Assembly: GCA_023458315.1 (NCBI GenBank)
Contig: JAEXAH010000124.1
Coordinates: 5,787-69,786 of the forward strand
Direction of reading: 5' to 3'
Source: Pseudomonadota bacterium
Lineage (GTDB): Bacteria; Pseudomonadota; Alphaproteobacteria; Rhodospirillales; Magnetospirillaceae
DNA length: 64,000 nt
Shown here: piece after piece, positions 34,976-44,258 of the stretch
How positions within the stretch are numbered: position 1 is the stretch's first letter
Layout of the letters: each line of letters starts with the position of its first letter
Notes under the pieces: model-generated
The model's database searches: none
What the model was told of the DNA's origin: nothing
The model's input: only the letters and a program-made list of their open reading frames with translations
Translations under genes and position numbers: made by a program

Positions 34976-35527
34976 ATGGGAATCGGCAGAATCGCCTCGT
35001 TCCTTTCATCGCTTTCTCCGGCCTCGGACGCGGCCGCCACCGTCACGTCCACCGAGATTCCGGACCAGCCCGACCGTCAGGCCGAAGGACTGGGCGCGCA
35101 AGGCGGCGCCAATGACCGCGAGCGCGGCGGCGAACCCAGCGAGATCGCGCAGCAATTGCAGACCATGGTCGGCGCGGTGCGCACCCTGAACGAGAACGCC
35201 GTCCAGCAGGGCGCCGCCGTGGCGGTGTCGGCGGTGGGCAACGAATTGCGCAATGCCGTGACCGGGCTGAGCCACCTGCTGGCCGCCGTGGATTCCCGCG
35301 CCCTGGCCCAAGGCGCCGCCGCCCCGGTGCGCGAGGCGGCCGGGGTGATCGACGCGGTCGAGGCGGGATTGATCGGCACCCAGGCGGCGGCGGAACAGGT
35401 CATGCGCAACCTGCCCGCCCTGCAAGCCGCCCGCGCCCAGGAAGCGTCCGACCGCTTCCAGTCCGACATGCGCGACGCCATCCGCCAGGTGCGCGGCGCC
35501 CTGGGCAGCCTGAACGTGCGGCCCTGA
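34976..35527 (+). CDS. Hypothetical helical protein, 183 residues
   Basis: Not recognised. Ala/Gln/Glu-rich helices (EIAQQLQTMVGAVRTLNENAVQQGAAV and similar; positions about 55-180) suggest a coiled-coil or helical bundle without a signal peptide. The ATG at 34976 has GGGGG six bases upstream; ATG 34934 would add 14 residues but lies only about 11 bases after the predicted transcript start. No partner gene is evident. Confidence 0.6.
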   Translation: MGIGRIASFLSSLSPASDAAATVTSTEIPDQPDRQAEGLGAQGGANDRERGGEPSEIAQQLQTMVGAVRTLNENAVQQGAAVAVSAVGNELRNAVTGLSHLLAAVDSRALAQGAAAPVREAAGVIDAVEAGLIGTQAAAEQVMRNLPALQAARAQEASDRFQSDMRDAIRQVRGALGSLNVRP

Positions 35528-35607
35528 CGGTCTGGTTTTATGTGTGGCCCTTGCCGCCTGGACCGTGATGCAGAAAATCCGCCTCACGGATTGCCCCTCG
35601 CCCGGCC

Positions 35608-36567
35608 CTAGCGCCGGGGCAGGATGGGCAGGTGTTCGCGGTACCAGGGCGAGGTCATGAACAGCCGGGCCAGGGTGTCATAGACCTGCCGCACCGCCGG
35701 TTCGCGCAATTTGTCCTCGTGCGCCACCAGCCAGATGGCCGAGGTCAGGCGCGGCGCGCAGATATCCAGCAGCACGATGCGGTCGTCGTAGAAAGTGGAA
35801 TAGGGCGGCAGCACGCCGACACCGACGCCCTTGACCAGCGCCTGATGCATGGTCGGGGTGGTCGGGGTCAGGATGATCTCCTGACGGCCCAGGCGCTGGT
35901 GCACCAATCCGTTCCAATCGTCCAGGCTGCGGATCGACCGGTACAGCGCGATGTCCAGCAGCGGTTCGTCCACCAACTGGTCGAAACTGTCGAAGCTTTT
36001 GCCCGAAGCCAGCAGCTTGTCGCCCACCGCCGGGACCAGATGCATGGTGCCGACCCGGCGGATCTGATAGGCGCCGCGCAGGGTGGGGGCGTCCTCGGTG
36101 CTGGTGAACAGCACGGCCACGTCGGCGTCGTCCAGTTGCGTGCTGAAAGCCAGCGGCGGCAATTCGGCGCGGATCTGCGCCGCATCCATCGGCTGTGGAC
36201 CGGCGGAAGAATCTCCTAATAGGATTGGAATCAGGGTATAGCGCAGCAGCCCCTCGCTGGCCGCCACCGTCACCGTCGGGGTGGCGGCGTGGTTCAGGTC
36301 GGCCAGGATGTGTTCGGCCTCGGCCACCGCGCGGGCGACGGCGCGGGCCTGCTCCAACACCAGCAAACCCGCGGCTGTCGGGGTGGCGCCCGAGCGTTTG
36401 CGGGTGAACAGCGGCCGTCCCGCCGCTTCCTCCAGGTCGCGGATGCGGCGGCTGACCGTCACCTGATCCATTTGCAGCGACGTGGCGGCGGCGGCAAAGC
36501 TGCCCTTCTCGGCGCATGCCAGTATCAGGCGAAGATCGTCCCAGCTATGAAGGCGAATAGGTGTCAT
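35608..36567 (-). CDS. LysR-family transcriptional regulator
   Basis: 319 residues. N-terminal winged helix: WDDLRLILACAEKGSFAAAATSL, then QVTVSRRIRDLEEAAGRPLFTR. The C-terminal LysR substrate domain follows; the ligand cannot be named. It is divergent from a GNAT gene with 102 bases between the starts, so it probably controls that operon and itself. A TATGG-N8-CCATA inverted repeat lies in the gap. Confidence 0.92.
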   Translation of the reverse strand: MTPIRLHSWDDLRLILACAEKGSFAAAATSLQMDQVTVSRRIRDLEEAAGRPLFTRKRSGATPTAAGLLVLEQARAVARAVAEAEHILADLNHAATPTVTVAASEGLLRYTLIPILLGDSSAGPQPMDAAQIRAELPPLAFSTQLDDADVAVLFTSTEDAPTLRGAYQIRRVGTMHLVPAVGDKLLASGKSFDSFDQLVDEPLLDIALYRSIRSLDDWNGLVHQRLGRQEIILTPTTPTMHQALVKGVGVGVLPPYSTFYDDRIVLLDICAPRLTSAIWLVAHEDKLREPAVRQVYDTLARLFMTSPWYREHLPILPRR

Positions 36568-36588
36568 TTCCTACCCGGACCCGTTCGG

Positions 36589-36606
36589 TATGGCAATTTC
36601 ACCATA
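36589..36606. promoter_or_regulatory. Candidate LysR-type operator
   Basis: TATGG-CAATTTCA-CCATA, perfect 5-base arms and including the T-N11-A core typical of LysR sites. It lies between divergent lysR and GNAT genes, 22 bases from the LysR start. Confidence 0.5.
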
Positions 36607-36669
36607 TACGTCAAAAGGCATGCGCCGAGGCAAAATCCACTCAATCGTTCAGCCAGTGAGGTTTCCACC

Positions 36670-37260
36670 ATGGAACAGCAGGGCTCTAAAAACTGGTCGC
36701 TGGAAGTCAGCCTGGTCCGCACCCCGGACCAGTTCGCCATGGCGATGGCCGTGCGGGCAGCCACCTTCCTTGCCGAAGAAGATAATATCACCTATTTCGA
36801 CGAATTTGACGGCAACGACTATTTTGCGACCTATTTCCTGGCATTCGTCAATGGCGATCCTGCCGGAACGATCCGTTTGCGCTTCTTCCGCGACTTCGCG
36901 TTGCTGGAGCGGGTGGGCATCCGCAAGCGTTACAGGTCGTACAAGGTCTTTGCCGCCCTGGCGCGGGCGTCGCTGGAACATGCTCGCCAAAAAGGCTACC
37001 AGATCGTCGCCGGTCGCGCCAAGGGCGACACCCACAAGCTGTGGCGGCGGTTCGAGGCGCGCCAGACCGGCCCGGTGATCGACATGTTCCGCGGCCAGTT
37101 GACGCCGGTGGCCTTCGATCTCAGCCACATGCCCGACACCGGCCACATGCCGTGCGGCCCGTTCGGCGATCCCGATTACGAAAGCCTGATCACCCAGATC
37201 GAGGGCAATTGGGATTTCAGCAAGGTCCAGCGTCCCAACCTGTACCTGGCGGCGGAGTAA
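36670..37260 (+). CDS. GNAT-family N-acyltransferase
   Basis: 196 residues. It shows the GNAT core: a strand YFLAFVNGDPAGTIRLRFF, then the acyl-CoA loop RVGIRKRYRSYKV and the helix ALARASLEHARQKGY. The substrate is unknown. The acyl-CoA loop is a variant without the usual GxG. It is the first gene of a three-gene operon with a ribbon-helix-helix protein and a small protein, divergent from LysR. The gap before the ATG is AT-rich for this genome. Confidence 0.75.
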   Translation: MEQQGSKNWSLEVSLVRTPDQFAMAMAVRAATFLAEEDNITYFDEFDGNDYFATYFLAFVNGDPAGTIRLRFFRDFALLERVGIRKRYRSYKVFAALARASLEHARQKGYQIVAGRAKGDTHKLWRRFEARQTGPVIDMFRGQLTPVAFDLSHMPDTGHMPCGPFGDPDYESLITQIEGNWDFSKVQRPNLYLAAE

Positions 37261-37266
37261 CGTCCC

Positions 37267-37674
37267 ATGAACGCAACGCCAGCCCATGCGGATATCGTGC
37301 TGCGCGTCGGCCTTGGCCGCATCGCCCGCGATGTGCGGCAGCGGGGCGACAACCTGATGCTGGCCATCCTGGAAACCGCCATCCGCACCCTGGACCTGCG
37401 GTTGGGCCAGCAATCCAGCGGGGGGCCGTTATCGGCCCCCTGGCTGGCGGTCGGCCTGGAAATGGAACGGCGGCTGATCACCCTGAACGGTCGCCGCCGG
37501 GCCATTCGCCTGGAACGTTCGTTCTGGGACCAGCTCGACACCATCGCCGCCCAGTCCGGCGTCACCGCCGAAACCTTGTGCTCGCTGATCGACCGCGCTT
37601 GCGGCGGCGAGAACCTGGCCTCGGCCCTGCGTGTGTTTGTCTTGTTCTACGTCAACGAAGGGAATCCATCATGA
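37267..37674 (+). CDS. Ribbon-helix-helix domain protein
   Basis: 135 residues. The C-terminal half (about 78-128) reads RAIRLERSFWDQLDTIAAQSG and then a helix with LCSLIDRA, which matches the RHH_4-type ribbon-helix-helix domain. The N-terminal half is not recognised. It could bind DNA as a dimer and may autoregulate the operon. Six bases after the GNAT stop; its stop overlaps the next ATG. Confidence 0.72.
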   Translation: MNATPAHADIVLRVGLGRIARDVRQRGDNLMLAILETAIRTLDLRLGQQSSGGPLSAPWLAVGLEMERRLITLNGRRRAIRLERSFWDQLDTIAAQSGVTAETLCSLIDRACGGENLASALRVFVLFYVNEGNPS

Positions 37675-37856
37675 TGATCGACCGCGACATCAAGGACGTC
37701 GCCGCCCAGCTTCCGTCCAGCGCCACCGTGCTGCATTGCGCGGTGCGGCTGTTCCTGGATGCCGCCCGCGCCTCGGGCGACAGCGAAACCATCGGCATCG
37801 GCGAACGCATGGTCGAGATGCTGGAGCCGCTGAACGAATACGCGCCGCGCTGCTAG
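37671..37856 (+). CDS. Small hypothetical protein, 61 residues
   Basis: No family recognised. Sequence is helical and acidic (MMIDRDIKDVAAQLPSS, ending LEPLNEYAPRC with a terminal Cys). It overlaps the RHH stop by four bases, so is coupled to it. Its TAG is shared with the stop of the convergent hydrolase gene: the four bases CTAG at 37853-37856 end both genes. Confidence 0.6.
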   Translation: MMIDRDIKDVAAQLPSSATVLHCAVRLFLDAARASGDSETIGIGERMVEMLEPLNEYAPRC

Positions 37857-38707
37857 GCGCGGTGGCGGTTCCAGTGGTCGCGGATCAGCCGGTCCACTCG
37901 CTGGGGACGTTCGTTGCAGGCCAGATGTCCGGTGTCCGGCAGGATGGCGGCGGTCGCGTGCGCGATGGCGCCGACCGTTTCATTCACCAGGGCCACCGGG
38001 GTCAGCCAGTCGTCGGCGCCGCTGACGGCCAGCACGGGAAGCGTCAGCTCCCCGAGCCGGTGACGCACGTCATAGGCGGGCAGGTCATGGACGAAGACAT
38101 GGGCGGCGATGTCGGCGTTCAGGCCCGACAGCGCCAGGTCGGCCAGCGCGCCCGCCGTCTGGGGATGGGCGTAGGCGGGGGCGACCAGCCGCATGTAATG
38201 CTCCAGCGCCTGGGGACCAAGGTCGCCCGCGAACACCCGCTCGGCCGCCGCGCGGGCCTCGGCGCCATGGGTGCGTTCCAGGGTGACGAACGAGGCGGCG
38301 AGCTCCAGCCGCGCCGCCGCGTTCAGCAGGACCAGACCGCCCGCCCGGCCGGGATGGTCCAGCGCCAGCTTCAGCGCCACGTGGCCGCCCGCCGAATGGC
38401 CGACCACCAGCGGCCGGTCCAGGCCCATGACGTCGCAAAAGGCGGCGACGTCGGCGGCCATGGCGTCGAAGGTGCAGGTGTCGGCCGCCACCGGTTGCGA
38501 GCGGCCCTGGCCGCGCAAATCCAGGAATATCACCTGGCCCCACTCGCTCAGCGGGGCCAGGCCGGGACGCAGATAGGCGTGGTCGAAGCCGGGGCCGCCA
38601 TGCAGGGCCAGGATGGTCGGACGGGGAACCAGACGCCCCTCCGCCACCTCATGCCCGGCGCCGACCACGTCGAAATACAGTTCGATGCCACGCACGTTTA
38701 CCCGCAT
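37853..38707 (-). CDS. Alpha/beta hydrolase (prolyl aminopeptidase-like)
   Basis: 284 residues. LALHGGPGFDHAYL is the oxyanion region, the nucleophile elbow is VVGHSAGGHVALK, Asp lies in VLAVSGADDWLTP and His in DTGHLACNERP. Substrate unknown; HGGPG suggests similarity to proline iminopeptidases. No signal peptide. Divergent from a methyltransferase gene with 53 bases between starts. Confidence 0.85.
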   Translation of the reverse strand: MRVNVRGIELYFDVVGAGHEVAEGRLVPRPTILALHGGPGFDHAYLRPGLAPLSEWGQVIFLDLRGQGRSQPVAADTCTFDAMAADVAAFCDVMGLDRPLVVGHSAGGHVALKLALDHPGRAGGLVLLNAAARLELAASFVTLERTHGAEARAAAERVFAGDLGPQALEHYMRLVAPAYAHPQTAGALADLALSGLNADIAAHVFVHDLPAYDVRHRLGELTLPVLAVSGADDWLTPVALVNETVGAIAHATAAILPDTGHLACNERPQRVDRLIRDHWNRHRA

Positions 38708-38760
38708 GGGGTCCGCTCCTTTGCGGTTGGTTGCAACGACTCAGGGATCGCGAGGCCATT

Positions 38761-39606
38761 ATGACGCTCGACCACGAATACGCCAGCCATGGGTTTGCCG
38801 ACGTGGACCAGGCCGCCGCCGCGCCGGGCCTGTTCATCGACTATCTGGACCGGGTGCGCGGCGTGCCGACCATCGGCGAGATCGACAGCGCCCTGCGCGC
38901 CCTGGTCGGCGCGGTGCAGCCCCGCCGCATCGTCGAGATCGGCTGCGGCACCGGCGATCTGCTGGCCGATCTGTGTTGCGGCGACACCTGCGGCCTGGGG
39001 GTCGAGAAAAGCGCCCGGCTGGCGGAAGAGGCGGCGGCGCGCCATGCCGACCGCGACGGCCTGACCTTCCTGGTGCACGATTTCGCCGAGGATGACGGCG
39101 GCGCCCCCCTGGCCGCCCTGGGCTTCGCGCCGGGCGGGACCGACGCCATCGTGCTGAACCGCGTGGTTCAGCATCTGGCGTCGCCGGTGCCGCTGTTGCG
39201 CAACGCCCTGCCGCTGTTGCGGCCGGGCGGTCAGATGATCATCTCGGACGTGGACTGGACCACCCTGCGCCTGGACATGATCGACCGCGACACCGCCGAG
39301 GCGGTGGTGGCCGAGCATGTGGCCTCGATCATCACCCCCGACGCGGGCAGCACGGCGGGCGCCCTGTTGCGCGCCGCCGGTCTGGCCGACGTCACCCTCA
39401 AGGTCGGCATCGTCCACCGCATCGAGGATTTCGAACTGGCCGACCACCTGTTCTCGCTGCGCGCCGCCGCCAACCGTCTGGTGGAACGTGGCCTGCTGGT
39501 CGCCCGCGCCGCCGAACGCTGGCTGAGCGAAGCCGCCGAGGCCGACGACTTCGCCGCCGAGGTGCTGCAAACCATCTTCGTCGGCACCATGCCGCAACGG
39601 GTGTGA
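38761..39606 (+). CDS. Class I SAM-dependent methyltransferase
   Basis: 281 residues. Rossmann motif I RIVEIGCGTGDLLADL, the acidic residue in GLGVEKSARLAEE, and VLNRVVQHLASPVPLLRNALPLLRPGGQMIISD as motifs II-III. Substrate unknown. ATG 38761 selected over an in-frame upstream ATG without ribosome site. A hairpin follows the stop. Confidence 0.85.
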   Translation: MTLDHEYASHGFADVDQAAAAPGLFIDYLDRVRGVPTIGEIDSALRALVGAVQPRRIVEIGCGTGDLLADLCCGDTCGLGVEKSARLAEEAAARHADRDGLTFLVHDFAEDDGGAPLAALGFAPGGTDAIVLNRVVQHLASPVPLLRNALPLLRPGGQMIISDVDWTTLRLDMIDRDTAEAVVAEHVASIITPDAGSTAGALLRAAGLADVTLKVGIVHRIEDFELADHLFSLRAAANRLVERGLLVARAAERWLSEAAEADDFAAEVLQTIFVGTMPQRV

Positions 39607-39613
39607 TGAAAAT

Positions 39614-39638
39614 CGAGGCGGGGGCGTTCCCCGCCTCG
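39614..39638 (+). terminator. Hairpin after the methyltransferase gene
   Basis: A 10-bp perfect stem (CGAGGCGGGG / CCCCGCCTCG) with a GCGTT loop, five bases after the stop region, followed by GTCGCGTTTT. Confidence 0.7.
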
Positions 39639-39668
39639 GTCGCGTTTTCATGGAAAGAAAGGATGGCC

Positions 39669-39977
39669 TCAGGCGTCGTGGCTGCCGCCGCGCCGTTTGG
39701 CCAGCAGGCGGTCGCGTTCGGCGATCAGGGTGTCCAGGTCGCCGTTGTCCAGCGCCTCCTGGGTGCGGCGGCGCTCGGCGCTGCCTGATTCCTGCAAGGC
39801 GGTGGTGCGGGCCAGGGCGCGCTCCAGTTCATCCTTGGCCTCGACGCAGGCGGTATCGACCACCGAGATGAATTCCTCGACCGCGCGCACCAGACCGCGC
39901 ATGGATTCCGCCGCCCGCTGCTGTTCCGACGCCACGCGCCGCAACAGGAAGTGTTCGCAAGGCACCACGTTGGTCAT
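39669..39977 (-). CDS. Hypothetical coiled-coil protein, 102 residues
   Basis: Not recognised. Heptad-like charged helices (RRVASEQQRAAESMRGLVRAVEEF, ELERALARTTALQES) and an RRKA/RRGG-type basic end (RLLAKRRGG). ATG 39977 was taken because GGGAGCAGG lies just upstream; a longer in-frame start at 40118 has a poor leader. Likely cytoplasmic, alone in its unit. Confidence 0.55.
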   Translation of the reverse strand: MTNVVPCEHFLLRRVASEQQRAAESMRGLVRAVEEFISVVDTACVEAKDELERALARTTALQESGSAERRRTQEALDNGDLDTLIAERDRLLAKRRGGSHDA

Positions 39978-40125
39978 CGGCCTGCTCCCGCGAGAATGCG
40001 CAACTCGGACCAGCTTAGCGCGCTGTCTGCATGACGTGCGCAAAACTGCATCGTCAATGCAGCATAACAGAAATGTGTCGCGCGCAGAGGTGCCGAAAGT
40101 TTCAACCGAACGGCGCAAAAGAATA

Positions 40126-40151
40126 AGGCCACCGCCTTGCGGCGGTGGCCT
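40126..40151 (-). terminator. Terminator of the Bax inhibitor-1 gene
   Basis: A perfect 11-bp stem with a four-base loop; on the minus strand it is followed by TATTCTTTTG. It is 27 bases beyond the stop. Confidence 0.78.
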
Positions 40152-40178
40152 CGTCCTGGTCCCCGGGGGGTGTCGCGG

Positions 40179-40901
40179 CTATTCGTCGCGGCGCACGCCC
40201 AGGAATTGCAGCAGGAACATGAACAGGTTGATGAAGTCCAGGTACAGGGTCAGGGCGCCCATGATGGCCTTTTTGGTGGCCACTTCATGGCCGTCGGCCT
40301 CCCAGTACATTTCCTTGATCTTCTGGGTGTCCCAGGCGGTCAGACCGGCGAAGATCAGCACGCCCGCGGCCGAGATCACGAATTGCAGCATCGAGCTGGC
40401 CAGGAAGATGTTGACGATGCTGGCGATGATCAGGCCGATCAGGCCCATCACCAGGAACGTGCCGAAGGCCGACAGGTCGCGCTTGGTGGTATAGCCGTAC
40501 AGCGACAGACCGGCGAAGGCGGCGGCGGTGACGAAGAAGGTGCGCGCCACCGAGGCGCCGGTGAACACCAGGAACACGGTGGCCAGCGACGCGCCCATCA
40601 GACCGGCATAGACCCAGAAGATGGTCTGGGCGGTGGACGCCTTCAGGCTTTCGATCTTGAAGCTGAAGAAGAACACCAGCGCGATGGGGGCCAGCATCAC
40701 CACCCACTTGAGCGGCGTGCCGAACAGCAACTGCACGGCGGCAGGCGACGACGCGATCAGGAAGGCCACCAGACCGGTCAGCGCCAGGCCGCCCGCCATG
40801 GTGTTGTAGACCCGCAGCATGTACTGGCGCAGGCCCACGTCGATCTGCGCGGCCTCTGCTTGCGCGGGGGTCATGTATTTGCGATCGGAACCGAAGGCCA
40901 T
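40179..40901 (-). CDS. Bax inhibitor-1/YccA family membrane protein
   Basis: 240 residues with seven hydrophobic helices and short loops, such as VYNTMAGGLALTGLVAF, and the late motif GVLIFAGLTAWDTQKIKEMYW. The family (TMBIM) includes YccA, which modulates FtsH proteolysis, and pH-sensitive calcium-leak channels; the role here is unknown. The start at 40901 follows an AGAGGTACGACA leader. A single-gene unit with its own terminator. Confidence 0.93.
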   Translation of the reverse strand: MAFGSDRKYMTPAQAEAAQIDVGLRQYMLRVYNTMAGGLALTGLVAFLIASSPAAVQLLFGTPLKWVVMLAPIALVFFFSFKIESLKASTAQTIFWVYAGLMGASLATVFLVFTGASVARTFFVTAAAFAGLSLYGYTTKRDLSAFGTFLVMGLIGLIIASIVNIFLASSMLQFVISAAGVLIFAGLTAWDTQKIKEMYWEADGHEVATKKAIMGALTLYLDFINLFMFLLQFLGVRRDE

Positions 40902-41025
40902 TGTCGTACCTCTGGTTAGGGGTGAAAAAACCTTTACAGGTCCAATATGGCGCGGTTGGGCCGGGAATCAAGCAAGGGAATTCACGGATTGCCGTGACTG
41001 ACAGCCATCGACGTTTGGTTCGGGC

Positions 41026-43557
41026 TCACTCCCCGCGCAGCAGCGGCGCCGCCTTGGCGCGCATGGCGGTGAAGGTTCCGGCGAATCCGGCCAGCAGGCT
41101 GGCGGCGACGCAGGCCGCCACGGTGGCGGCGGCCAGTCCGGGCAGGAACACCCAATCGGCGCGCATGACCTTGACCAGCACCGCCCAGGCGGCGACGGTG
41201 CCCACCAATCCGGCCGCCAGTCCGGTGGCCAGTCCGACGATGCCGAATTCCACCAGCCACGCCCGCCACAATTCGGCGCGGGTGGCGCCCAGCACCTTCA
41301 TCACCACCGCTTCATAGACCCGGCGGCGGTGCCCGGCCATGACCGCCCCCGCCAGCACCAGGGCGCCCGCCGCCAGCGTCACCAAGGCCGCCAGCCGCAC
41401 CGCCATGTCGGCGTTGGCGATCATGCCGCGCACCGCCAGCAGCGCCTCTTTGACCCGGATGGCGGAAACGTTGCCCAGGGCGTCGGTGACGGCCTTTTCC
41501 ACCGCCGCCTCGGCGGCATCGGGGGCATGCACGGTGGCGATCCAGGTGTGCGGCGCGCCGCGCAGGGCGTTGGGCGACAGGATGAAGGCGAAATTCATGT
41601 TCAGACTCGACCACTCGATCTCGCGCAGCGACGCCACATGCACCTCGATCTCGCGGCCCAGCACGTTGAGGCCCAGCGTGTCGCCGACCTTGAGGCCGAA
41701 GCCCTTGGCGATGGCCGCGTCCACCGACGCCAGCGGCGGGCCGTCGTAATCGGCGGGCCACCATTGCCCGGCGGCCAGCCGCATGCCCTGGGGCGGAGTG
41801 GCGGCGGCGGTCAGGCCGCGGTCGCCGCGCAGCGCCCATTCCGCCTCGGGCGCCACCACCACTTCGGCGGAGGGGCGGCCATTGATGCGGGTGATGCGGC
41901 CGCGCACCATGGGCGCCTCGTCCACCCGGGCGCCGGGAGCGGTTTTTGTCACCACGCGGGCGAAATCGCCGCGCTGGTCGGGCTGGATGTCGATGAAGAA
42001 GAAGCTGGGCGCCTCGGCCGGCATGCGTTCGCCGAACTGGCGGGCCAGATTGCCCTCGATCTGGGCGATGGCCACCAGCACGGTCAGGCCCAGCCCCAGG
42101 CTGAGCACCACGCTGACCACGGCGCTGCCCGGCCGGTGCAGATTGGCCAGGGCCAGCCGGGCGGTGGGATTGGCCCACAATCCGCGCCGCCGCCGCGACA
42201 ACATCGCGGCGCCGCGCGCCAACAGCGCCGCCACCCCCCGGAACAACGCCAGCGTCGCCACCGAACCGCCGACGAAGGCGGCGGCCAGCAGGCGGTTGTC
42301 GGCGCTCAGGATCGCCAGGGCGGCCAGCGCCGCCGCCACCAGCCCCAGCAGCACCAGGGCGCCGCGTCCCGGCAGGGTGGACAGCGGCGATACCGCCTGC
42401 CGGAACAGGGCGGTGGCGGGCACCTTGCGGGCACGGGCCAGCGGCCACAGGGTGAACAGGGCGGCGGTCAGCACGCCATAGGACGCGGCCACCGCCAGCG
42501 GCGGCCAATGCAGGCCGGTGCGGGCGGCCAGCGGCAGGGCGTCCCCGGCGAAGCGCACCACCAGCCCGGGCACGGCGGCGCCCACCGCCAGCCCGGCCAG
42601 GATGCCGATGCCCGCCAGGGCGGCCACCAGCAGGCCATAGGTGGTGACGATCAAGGCCGACGGTGCCCCCACCGCCTTGAGCACGGCGATGGTGTGGGCG
42701 CGGCCGTCCAGATACGCCTTGACCGCGTTGGCGACGCCGATGCCACCCACCAGCAGGGCGGTCAGCCCGACCAGGGTCAGGAAGGCGGAAAGATTGTCGA
42801 GCAGGCGGCCGACGCCCGGCGCCGCGTCCGAGGTGTCGCGCATTTGCCACGCCGCCTGCGGGAAGGCGGCGGCCAGCCGGGTTTTGGCCTCGGCGGGCGG
42901 CATGGTGTCGGGCAGGGCCAGACGATAACCCCAGCGGATCAGGCTGCCGGGCTGGTCCAGATTGGTGGCGGCCAGGATGCTTTCCGACACCATCAGGCGC
43001 GGCCCGAAGGCCAGGGCGGTGGCGATGCGGTCGGGTTCGCGCACCACCAGCGCGCGGATTTGCACGCGGGCGTCGCCGACCATGACCACGTCGCCCAAGG
43101 CGATGTTCAGGGCGCTCAGCAGGCCGGGATCGGCGGCGGCGCCCCAGGCGCCGTCCTTCAGCGCCAGCGCCTCGGCCAGCGGCAGCGGCGGGTCCAGTTC
43201 CAGGCTTCCGGCCAGGGGATAGGCGCCGTCCACCCCCTTCAGTTCCACCAGCCGCCGCGCCGCATTGTCCGGGGTGCGGGCCATGGCGCGCAGGTCGAAG
43301 CCTTCGCTCAGGGTGCCCAGGCCGCGCAGCACGGCGCGCTGGTCGTCATCCACCGGGCGATAGGATTGCCGCAGATCCAGGTCGCCGCCCAGCAGGGCGC
43401 GGGAATCCTCGGCCAAGGCGGTGTGGAAGGCGGCGCGCAGGCTGCCCGAGGCGGCGATGGCCGCCACCCCCAGCGCCAGACAGGCGATCAGGATGCGGAA
43501 ACCGCGCAGCCCGGCCCGCAATTCGCGGCGGGCATAGACCAGGGCGAGGCGGATCAA
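41026..43557 (-). CDS. FtsX-like ABC exporter permease (YbbP type)
   Basis: 843 residues with an N-terminal helix, a large periplasmic part, then helices at about 250-400, 420-490 and 700-830, the pattern of YbbP permeases (two FtsX domains). It begins MIRLALVYARRELRAGLRGF, typical for these. Paired with the YbbA-like ATPase, with which it overlaps by four bases. The substrate is not known. Confidence 0.9.
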   Translation of the reverse strand: MIRLALVYARRELRAGLRGFRILIACLALGVAAIAASGSLRAAFHTALAEDSRALLGGDLDLRQSYRPVDDDQRAVLRGLGTLSEGFDLRAMARTPDNAARRLVELKGVDGAYPLAGSLELDPPLPLAEALALKDGAWGAAADPGLLSALNIALGDVVMVGDARVQIRALVVREPDRIATALAFGPRLMVSESILAATNLDQPGSLIRWGYRLALPDTMPPAEAKTRLAAAFPQAAWQMRDTSDAAPGVGRLLDNLSAFLTLVGLTALLVGGIGVANAVKAYLDGRAHTIAVLKAVGAPSALIVTTYGLLVAALAGIGILAGLAVGAAVPGLVVRFAGDALPLAARTGLHWPPLAVAASYGVLTAALFTLWPLARARKVPATALFRQAVSPLSTLPGRGALVLLGLVAAALAALAILSADNRLLAAAFVGGSVATLALFRGVAALLARGAAMLSRRRRGLWANPTARLALANLHRPGSAVVSVVLSLGLGLTVLVAIAQIEGNLARQFGERMPAEAPSFFFIDIQPDQRGDFARVVTKTAPGARVDEAPMVRGRITRINGRPSAEVVVAPEAEWALRGDRGLTAAATPPQGMRLAAGQWWPADYDGPPLASVDAAIAKGFGLKVGDTLGLNVLGREIEVHVASLREIEWSSLNMNFAFILSPNALRGAPHTWIATVHAPDAAEAAVEKAVTDALGNVSAIRVKEALLAVRGMIANADMAVRLAALVTLAAGALVLAGAVMAGHRRRVYEAVVMKVLGATRAELWRAWLVEFGIVGLATGLAAGLVGTVAAWAVLVKVMRADWVFLPGLAAATVAACVAASLLAGFAGTFTAMRAKAAPLLRGE

Positions 43558-44258
43558 GAGGCGCTCTCCGCGATTGCCAGCTTTCCGTCCTCGACCCGCA
43601 CAATGCGCTGGCAGCGGGCGGCCAAAGCCGGGTCGTGGGTGATCAGCACCAGGGTGGTCCCGGCCTGGGCGTGCAGGTCGAACAGCAATTCGACGATGGC
43701 GCGGCCGGTGGCCTGATCCAGATTGCCGGTGGGCTCGTCGGCCAGCAGCAGGCGCGGCCGGGCGACGAAGGCGCGGGCCAGGGCGACGCGCTGCTGTTCG
43801 CCGCCCGACAATTGGCCGGGATAATGGTCCAGGCGGTGGCCCAGCCCGACCCGGCGCAATTCCTGCTCGGCGCGGTCGAAGGCATCGGCGGCGCCCGCCA
43901 GTTCCAGCGGCACCGCGACGTTTTCCAGGGCGGTCATGGACGGCACCAGATGGAACGCCTGGAAGACGATGCCCACATTGGCCCGCCGCCAGCGTGCCAG
44001 CGCATCTTCGTCCAGGGGGGAAAGATCGGCCCCGGCCACCCGGACGCGGCCCGACGTGGCGCGTTCCAGACCGGCCATGACCATCAGCAGGGTGGACTTG
44101 CCCGACCCCGACGGGCCGACGATGCCGAGCGTCTCGCCCTCGGCGACCTCAAGGTCGATGCCGCGCAGGACGTTGACCTCGCCCGCCAAGCTCGCCAAGG
44201 TGAGGGTGACGTCGCCCAAGGCAACCAGGGGCGTGGAAACGGGAGCGGATGACGACAT
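43554..44258 (-). CDS. ABC transporter ATPase (YbbA/LolD type)
   Basis: 234 residues: Walker A GPSGSGKST, Q-loop FQAFHLVPSMTALENV, signature LSGGEQQRVALARAF, Walker B LLLADEPTGNLD, H-loop ITHD. It drives the YbbP-like permease. Its ATG at 44258 overlaps, in the opposite direction, the ATG of tesA (CATG at 44256-44259). Confidence 0.92.
   Translation of the reverse strand: MSSSAPVSTPLVALGDVTLTLASLAGEVNVLRGIDLEVAEGETLGIVGPSGSGKSTLLMVMAGLERATSGRVRVAGADLSPLDEDALARWRRANVGIVFQAFHLVPSMTALENVAVPLELAGAADAFDRAEQELRRVGLGHRLDHYPGQLSGGEQQRVALARAFVARPRLLLADEPTGNLDQATGRAIVELLFDLHAQAGTTLVLITHDPALAARCQRIVRVEDGKLAIAESAS

Noticed and set aside
36670..37260. LuxI-type autoinducer synthase
   Set aside because: The GNAT core is present, but the conserved charged residues of acyl-homoserine lactone synthases are not, and no LuxR is adjacent.
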